A DNA stretch of 64,000 nt, taken from positions 1 to 64,000 of the forward strand of contig JBFLZW010000036.1 in the NCBI GenBank assembly GCA_040755755.1, in the 5' to 3' direction. The translations under genes and the position numbers were made by a program. This document shows, piece by piece, positions 59,314 to 64,000 of this stretch (its first letter is position 1; the number at the start of each line of letters is the position of its first letter). The DNA is from a bacterium (lineage in GTDB: Bacteria; SZUA-182; DTGQ01). Below the pieces are notes generated by a model. The model worked only from the letters and a program-made list of their open reading frames with translations, searched no databases and was not told the origin of the DNA.

Positions 59314-62127
59314 ATGGAAACAAGACATTTAGATCATTCCCTTTTTAAAATTGATAGCTGGGCTAAAATATTAAGAGGTTCCAGGTTATTTCCCAATAAT
59401 AAGGGATATAACCTTCTGATCAAGGGACTTCCAGGTACAGGCAAAACATCATTAGGTCTTTCAATCCTTCATAAAGTTTGCGAGGAAAGGAGAGCTAAAG
59501 CGAGATTGGTTACCTTTGTAGAGCCTCTTAATCAAATTCTGGAGTTAATCGGGTTATTCCCCTGGAACTTCCGGAAGAGGCTCGACATTGTTGAGACTAC
59601 CCTCAGCAATCTCGACATCCTGGGCTTCCTGGAAGATGAAGCCCTCGGAACAGAGATACAATATCTCATGATAGATGGAATCAGCATATTGAAGTATCAA
59701 ACGCGGGGATTAAAACCTCGGACAAAAAAATTGATAGACTGCCTGAAAGAGAGAAAGCTTTCGACAATATTGATTTCAGAAGAAGCGGTACCTGGCGAGG
59801 ATAGATTTTTTGAATACCTGGTAGATGGAATTATAAACTTGACAGTAAAAGGGGCTGATAGACAGCGGTTCCTTGAAATAAGCAAGATGAGATATAGTAA
59901 TTATGCTCCAGGGAAACATGGCTTTGACTTTCGAAAAAGTCTGCCGCCTCATGATAATAAGATTGATATCCAGATATACCCCTCAATTAAATGTTACCTT
60001 GAAGATGAAGCGGTTGATCAAGATTATAAATCGATATCATCCAGTATCGAGGGTTTTGACCGGTTAATAACAGGATCATCAAAAGTCCCTTTTGATCCGG
60101 GAGACGTTGTCCTGGTTATGGGCGAGCCGAGCTCAGGGAAGACCTTGTTCAGCCTGGAATTTATAAATGGTATTCAAAAAGGAGAGAATAACCAGGAAAT
60201 TGGAGTTTGGATCTCCCTTGAGGAAGACCTGGAGGGGTTTAAAAAGTATACTAAACTCTTTTCTGAAAATAAAAAACTCTCCTTCACCCAATTATTGGAA
60301 AATGACAGGTTCAAGTTTATCTATTTTGATCCCTCCCGTTTCCGGCTCGATGAATTCAGTAGTGCTATAATGGTGGTATTACAAAATTATAAGGTTACCC
60401 GGCTGGTCATTGATTCCCTTTCTATCCTGGAAAGGAAATTTCAAACCTCAAACGAGTGGGTGGAATATCTTTCAAGCTTACTGAGGACCATAAAAAAACG
60501 AAAGCCTGTCTCTCTGTTAACCTATGGGATTTCTAAATATTTTCAAACCTTGGGTAATCTGGAAATTTCTCATAACCCTGATGTGGATATCATTATCCAT
60601 CTCAGAAACTATGATATGAATAATAACCTTGTCAAGGCCCTGGAAGTCATCAAATCCAGAGGAAAAGAATATAACTCACTCTTGCAAAGTGTTGAGATCA
60701 CCAGAGAAAACGGGTTGATTTTAAAGGAACAGGGATGGGCAAGAGTCGGTCTTTTAGCTGGAAAACCAGAAAATATCTCTGAAGCCCGCCTATTCTTTAA
60801 ATATTTCTACCAAAATTATTCTACTCAATGGATTGACAAGGTAATATTTGACAGTTTTGCCAATAGATATTCAAAAAATGAGACCTTCAAGATGGTAGGA
60901 AGAACCCATCCCTCACCAGACCATTGGAGTTTCCAGGGGTACGGAGGGCCTGGCCATTCCAATACAAAGGTAGTATGCCTGAAGAAATATATTATGGACA
61001 GGTTAAGAGATACAAAGAAGGTCTTTGTGGATGTTCCGAAAGATGTTCTGGGAGACAATATCATTGCCAGGCAACTCAGGAGTGATTCTCTTTGGAAGGA
61101 TAACATAGGTGGAAAGAACAACAGCCAGATGATCCCTATCTATGCGGACCTTGGAGTGCTCTGCTATCAGCCTGAATACAGTACCTGTTTATTTGGGGTA
61201 AATGGATATCCTGATACATGGAATGATTTACTGGATTGGACCGACAGGTGGCGGGATCATGGGGTTCTGAAGGGGAAAATAGAAGGCAGTAAAGAACCAA
61301 GTCAAGGTATTACCTATCTTTTCGTAATGCCAAGTCTGGCAACAGATCTGGGCAACTTCATGGGCTTTTTTCTGGAGATCCTTGGTGCTCATGGAGGAAG
61401 TCTCTTTCCCTGTAAGGAAGAGGAGAACTGGTCATATAGTACCCATAATAAGAAAGACAACAACGAATTTTTTATCGAACACTTCAGACAGGGCATTGAA
61501 AACGATGCATTTCTGGAAACATTATTTTTTTTGCGAGATCTGGTCAAGAAGAAAGTCTGTCCTGACCCAAGACAGGGGGCACATTACCACTGCGCAATCT
61601 TTTCCCGGAGATGGTATAGTAAAATCGATCAGTATCCTGAGGGTGATGAAAAACGACCGGGTTTCGAAAAAGCCATACGATTCTCCATTGCTCCGTTACC
61701 CAAAGTGAAGAAAGATAAGGGCAGTGTTTCCGCATTAGAAATTTATTGCGCCGGAATTATCAAAGGCGCCCTTGCTCCTGAAACCGGATGGATGTTTATC
61801 AAGGAACTGGTCAGTTTTGAAGCGGATACCAAGCGGATTAATGATAGACGTGGCATTCCTATTGATAGAAAGCTGTGCCTTTCGACAAAAGAAAAGCCCG
61901 AACGGGAGGAGGATTTCAGTAAGGTAATACGCAAGATATTAGGGATTGAGGGTGGAAGGCCTTCAATAATAAGAAATACCGATATTCCTTACTACTACGA
62001 TATTGAAAACCTTATCGCTCCGGAAATCGAGAATATCTTTGATAAAGATGATTCCGCATTAAAAGAAATTCAGCTTAAAATACTCAACAAAGTCATAGGG
62101 TATTTTGCTCCATCGTCCAGCCATTAG
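59314..62127 (+). CDS. Two KaiC/RecA-type ATPase domains fused to a solute-binding-protein-like domain
   Basis: This protein of about 937 residues has two RecA-fold domains of KaiC type and a large C-terminal domain. Domain 1 has Walker A GLPGTGKTS (Lys44 from this start) and Walker B YLMIDG. Domain 2 has GEPSSGKTL (Lys276), a SLEEDLEG catalytic-Glu pair and RLVIDSLS. From about residue 490 the sequence resembles family 1 extracellular solute-binding proteins: ADLGVLCYQPEYSTCLFGVNGYPDTWNDLLDWTDRW, then LVKKKVCPDPRQG. There is no signal peptide, so the binding domain should face the cytoplasm. The frame is open back to 59278, but the ATG at 59314 has an AAGAG site and avoids overlap. Confidence 0.75.
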   Translation: METRHLDHSLFKIDSWAKILRGSRLFPNNKGYNLLIKGLPGTGKTSLGLSILHKVCEERRAKARLVTFVEPLNQILELIGLFPWNFRKRLDIVETTLSNLDILGFLEDEALGTEIQYLMIDGISILKYQTRGLKPRTKKLIDCLKERKLSTILISEEAVPGEDRFFEYLVDGIINLTVKGADRQRFLEISKMRYSNYAPGKHGFDFRKSLPPHDNKIDIQIYPSIKCYLEDEAVDQDYKSISSSIEGFDRLITGSSKVPFDPGDVVLVMGEPSSGKTLFSLEFINGIQKGENNQEIGVWISLEEDLEGFKKYTKLFSENKKLSFTQLLENDRFKFIYFDPSRFRLDEFSSAIMVVLQNYKVTRLVIDSLSILERKFQTSNEWVEYLSSLLRTIKKRKPVSLLTYGISKYFQTLGNLEISHNPDVDIIIHLRNYDMNNNLVKALEVIKSRGKEYNSLLQSVEITRENGLILKEQGWARVGLLAGKPENISEARLFFKYFYQNYSTQWIDKVIFDSFANRYSKNETFKMVGRTHPSPDHWSFQGYGGPGHSNTKVVCLKKYIMDRLRDTKKVFVDVPKDVLGDNIIARQLRSDSLWKDNIGGKNNSQMIPIYADLGVLCYQPEYSTCLFGVNGYPDTWNDLLDWTDRWRDHGVLKGKIEGSKEPSQGITYLFVMPSLATDLGNFMGFFLEILGAHGGSLFPCKEEENWSYSTHNKKDNNEFFIEHFRQGIENDAFLETLFFLRDLVKKKVCPDPRQGAHYHCAIFSRRWYSKIDQYPEGDEKRPGFEKAIRFSIAPLPKVKKDKGSVSALEIYCAGIIKGALAPETGWMFIKELVSFEADTKRINDRRGIPIDRKLCLSTKEKPEREEDFSKVIRKILGIEGGRPSIIRNTDIPYYYDIENLIAPEIENIFDKDDSALKEIQLKILNKVIGYFAPSSSH

Positions 62128-62137
62128 GTTTCTGATA

Positions 62138-62272
62138 GTCTTTCGGTGCTATCTTGGAATCAGTGAATGCCCTCCGTGCACTGATGTCGATGGGAACGGT
62201 CAGACTACTCCATCCGATGCGCTGTGCCTGTTCAAGGCATATCTCGGGCAGCCGTCCTGCCTGGATGATTAG
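62138..62272 (+). pseudogene. Orphan dockerin-repeat 3' end of a second cohesin gene
   Basis: In frame this encodes VFRCYLGISECPPCTDV through to CLDD and a stop, the same peptide as the end of the intact cohesin gene except for one Gly-to-Ser change. Nearly all base differences are synonymous, so both copies evolved under selection as real genes before this one lost its 5' part to the cassette. No start or upstream domains remain. Confidence 0.8.
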
Positions 62273-62292
62273 ACGTGGGTGGTGAAACTATA

Positions 62293-62326
62293 AGCCCGGC
62301 TGAAGGGGAACACCTTCAGCCGGGCT
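62293..62326 (+). terminator. Terminator copy after the KaiC cassette
   Basis: This is an exact copy of the 14-bp terminator hairpin at 57238-57271. It now ends transcription of the KaiC cassette. Confidence 0.82.
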
Positions 62327-62413
62327 TTGATGCTTTTGGGGTTGACCTTGGTGCCTTCCCTGGCGGATAATAGAGTGCATACATAAACGTCAATCGAACC
62401 TCTCGAGGTAATC

Positions 62414-62656
62414 ATGCAGAAAAAATTAACTCTTCGGCTTGACGAGCCCCTCATCCAACGCGCAAGATTCTCTGCTGAGAAGGTTGGCAAGTCAGTCCCT
62501 CAACTGGTCGCCGATTACTTTGCGCTTCTCGATAAAGACTCTCCGGTGGAAGAATCTCAGCTTACTCCTCTCGTCCGCTCACTGCAAGGAGCCTTGAAAG
62601 GAGCCCAGGTTGATGAGCATGATTATAAGCGGCACTTTGAGGATAAATACCGGTGA
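62414..62656 (+). CDS. DUF6364-like antitoxin, orphan
   Basis: This 80-residue protein resembles DUF6364-type ribbon-helix-helix antitoxins: an N-terminal strand (KKLTLRLDEPLIQRA), then a helix with VGKSVPQLVADYF. The charged C-terminus would wrap the toxin. The usual partner is a PIN-domain toxin directly downstream. Here the TGA stop overlaps the GTG of mltA instead, and no toxin is present. Confidence 0.7.
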   Translation: MQKKLTLRLDEPLIQRARFSAEKVGKSVPQLVADYFALLDKDSPVEESQLTPLVRSLQGALKGAQVDEHDYKRHFEDKYR

Positions 62657-63873
62657 GAGTGCTTGCGGGCAGGCAGCAGTATCGGTTTCTCCTCCTTATC
62701 CTTTTTGCTCTGCTTTCTCAGGCTGGCTGTGCTCTCTTTCCTAAAAAGATGCTTCCTCCTGAAAAAGCGAAGCCCCCCGTCATATTGACCGGGAATCTGC
62801 CGATTGCCGAGCTCCACAATCGGCTTCAGCTCAATACAGCTATCGAAAGACAACTGCACGTATTGAACACCCGGCATCTTTCCGGAAAGCTGCGCCAATT
62901 CGCCGGGCAGACAGTTCCTCAAGACCTTATCGTCAAGTCTCTTCTCAGATTTCAGGAACTGGTGAACAACTATTCGGGTGAAGAGCTCAACCGCCATTTG
63001 CTGAGGGAGTTCGATATTTACCAAAGCACCGGCGGCCCAAACGGCAGGGTTTTATTCACCGGCTACTATACGCCGTGCTATCAGGCATCCCGGCACCGCG
63101 AGGGTGCATTCCAATATCCATTATACAGCCTCCCGGCCAATTACCAGATTCTCGATCTGTCACCCCTCAGAACCAAATGGAAGAATACCACCATTACCGT
63201 CTATGTTGACGGCAATGGGCAGGTCCGCCTGCCCCCTTCACGCCGTGAGATTGAGGAACACAAGGTCTATGACGGGCAAAACCTGGAGATAGCCTGGCTC
63301 AGCGATCCCCTCGACGCTTTTCTGGCCCAGGTTCAAGGCTCGCTGATCGTGGAATATCCTGACGGGCAGCGGCAGTTCCTGAATTATGCCGGCAAGAATG
63401 GCTATGAGTATACGTCTCTTGGCAAAGAGCTCTATCAGGACGGCCACCTGAAACTGGAAGAAATAAGTATCGCTTCCATCAGGAAATGGTTCAGGGACCA
63501 CCCGGCCAGCCTGAATGAATATCTGAACCGAAACGATTCCTATGTCTATTTTGTACCGCAGGAGGATGGCCCCTATGGAGCAGGAGGAGCGGTAGTTACC
63601 GAATGGGCCAGCATCGCCACCGACAAACGCATCTTTCCTGCCGGAGGAATCGCCCTGATCGACACCCGGATTCCCATGCTGGATGGTCAGGGCAACCTGA
63701 CCGGATGGAGGAAGCATACCCGCTTCGTGATCGATCAGGACACGGGAGGAGCTATCATCGGCCCCGGCAGGGTCGATATCTACATGGGAGCGGGTGAACA
63801 GGCAGGGTGTCTGGCCGGATACCAGAAACAGGAAGGCAGCCTCTACTACCTGCTGCTTCGAGCAGGTAAATGA
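62653..63873 (+). CDS. mltA: Membrane-bound lytic murein transglycosylase A
   Basis: This 406-residue outer-membrane lipoprotein cleaves glycan strands to 1,6-anhydro products. A signal peptide ends in the lipobox LSQAGC (Cys26). The MltA domain has FTGYYTP, and the C-terminal 3D domain carries the conserved aspartates in IDTRIP, DQDTGGAI and RVDIYMG. The start codon is a GTG overlapping the antitoxin stop. The first residues (MRVL) resemble those of PIN toxins, so the native mltA start may have been replaced. No promoter is evident nearby. Confidence 0.9.
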   Translation: MRVLAGRQQYRFLLLILFALLSQAGCALFPKKMLPPEKAKPPVILTGNLPIAELHNRLQLNTAIERQLHVLNTRHLSGKLRQFAGQTVPQDLIVKSLLRFQELVNNYSGEELNRHLLREFDIYQSTGGPNGRVLFTGYYTPCYQASRHREGAFQYPLYSLPANYQILDLSPLRTKWKNTTITVYVDGNGQVRLPPSRREIEEHKVYDGQNLEIAWLSDPLDAFLAQVQGSLIVEYPDGQRQFLNYAGKNGYEYTSLGKELYQDGHLKLEEISIASIRKWFRDHPASLNEYLNRNDSYVYFVPQEDGPYGAGGAVVTEWASIATDKRIFPAGGIALIDTRIPMLDGQGNLTGWRKHTRFVIDQDTGGAIIGPGRVDIYMGAGEQAGCLAGYQKQEGSLYYLLLRAGK

Positions 63874-63895
63874 AGTGGTCAGTGATCACTCATGA
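63873..63895. repeat. AGTGGTCAGTGATCACT palindromic repeat
   Basis: This short repeat overlaps the mltA stop region and matches the CACTGACCACTGACC unit at 7943-7960 in reverse complement. The last 100 bases of the window (63896-64000) show no gene I can support. Confidence 0.55.
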
Positions 63896-64000
63896 ATTTT
63901 ATCTCTCAATCTTATAATTCAAGACCTGACCCTGACTTAGTTCAATTTACTATCAAGAGATTTCTGGGCAGAGGCAATGCACGGCAGCCGGTCTTCGAGG

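Larger units (their letters stand above)
62136..62342 (+). repeat. 207-bp direct repeat, right copy
   Basis: This copy of 57081-57287 begins nine bases after the stop of the KaiC-fusion gene. It carries a dockerin tail, stop codon and terminator. Confidence 0.92.

Overview
The window looks chromosomal and comes from a Gram-negative (diderm) bacterium. Evidence for two membranes is the Wza-type polysaccharide exporter, the MltA-type lipoprotein transglycosylase and a complete division/cell-wall (dcw) cluster that includes ftsQ. Codon use and base composition are moderate-GC. The dcw gene order (mraZ to ftsZ), an XrtA/PEP-CTERM-type exopolysaccharide gene set, cohesin/dockerin surface proteins and abundant short palindromic intergenic repeats fit a deltaproteobacterium-like or uncultured candidate-phylum genome. 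I cannot assign the phylum from sequence reading alone.

Layout. (1) 0-11 kb: citrate synthase, a small secreted protein, then a minus-strand exopolysaccharide operon (undecaprenyl-phosphate sugar transferase, Wza-type exporter, Wzz-type chain-length protein, tyrosine autokinase, ExeA-like ATPase, polysaccharide deacetylase), flanked by an amidase and a family 2 glycosyltransferase. No exosortase gene is in the window. (2) 11-17.6 kb: a nested palindromic repeat, a consensus promoter driving a 34-codon open frame, an SbtA-like bicarbonate permease and a 1469-residue hybrid histidine kinase. (3) 17.6-32.8 kb: a horizontally acquired defence island bounded by transposase wreckage on the left and a truncated glutamine amidotransferase on the right. 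Its core is one minus-strand operon: HTH regulator, SNF2 helicase with DUF3883, four-TM protein, two paralogous metallo-beta-lactamase-fold proteins, GIY-YIG-like protein, DUF1156 DNA methyltransferase, DUF499 ATPase, and the stump of a type III-B CRISPR cmr1 gene cut off by an IS110-family fragment. (4) 33.2-51.8 kb: the dcw cluster mraZ-rsmH-ftsL-ftsI-murE-murF-mraY-murD-ftsW-murG-murC-murB-ddl-ftsQ-ftsA-ftsZ, with a promoter and MraZ boxes at its head, followed by an EcfT-like gene. (5) 53-57.2 kb: two exported proteins, a beta-helix protein ending in a half dockerin and a cohesin/MopE-like/dockerin protein. (6) 57.3-62.1 kb: an AT-richer three-gene cassette with its own promoter. It encodes two proteins I do not recognise and a giant protein joining two KaiC/RecA-type ATPase domains to a solute-binding-protein-like domain. 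It is flanked by 207-bp imperfect direct repeats. (7) 62.4-63.9 kb: an orphan antitoxin-like gene and mltA.

The strongest candidates for undescribed biology are the KaiC/solute-binding cassette, the expanded helicase-methylase-ATPase island with twin MBL proteins, and the small, strongly signalled ORF at 11.47 kb. Several repeat families recur between genes. One appears to have been absorbed into the coding sequence of murE and another into the 3' end of murG.
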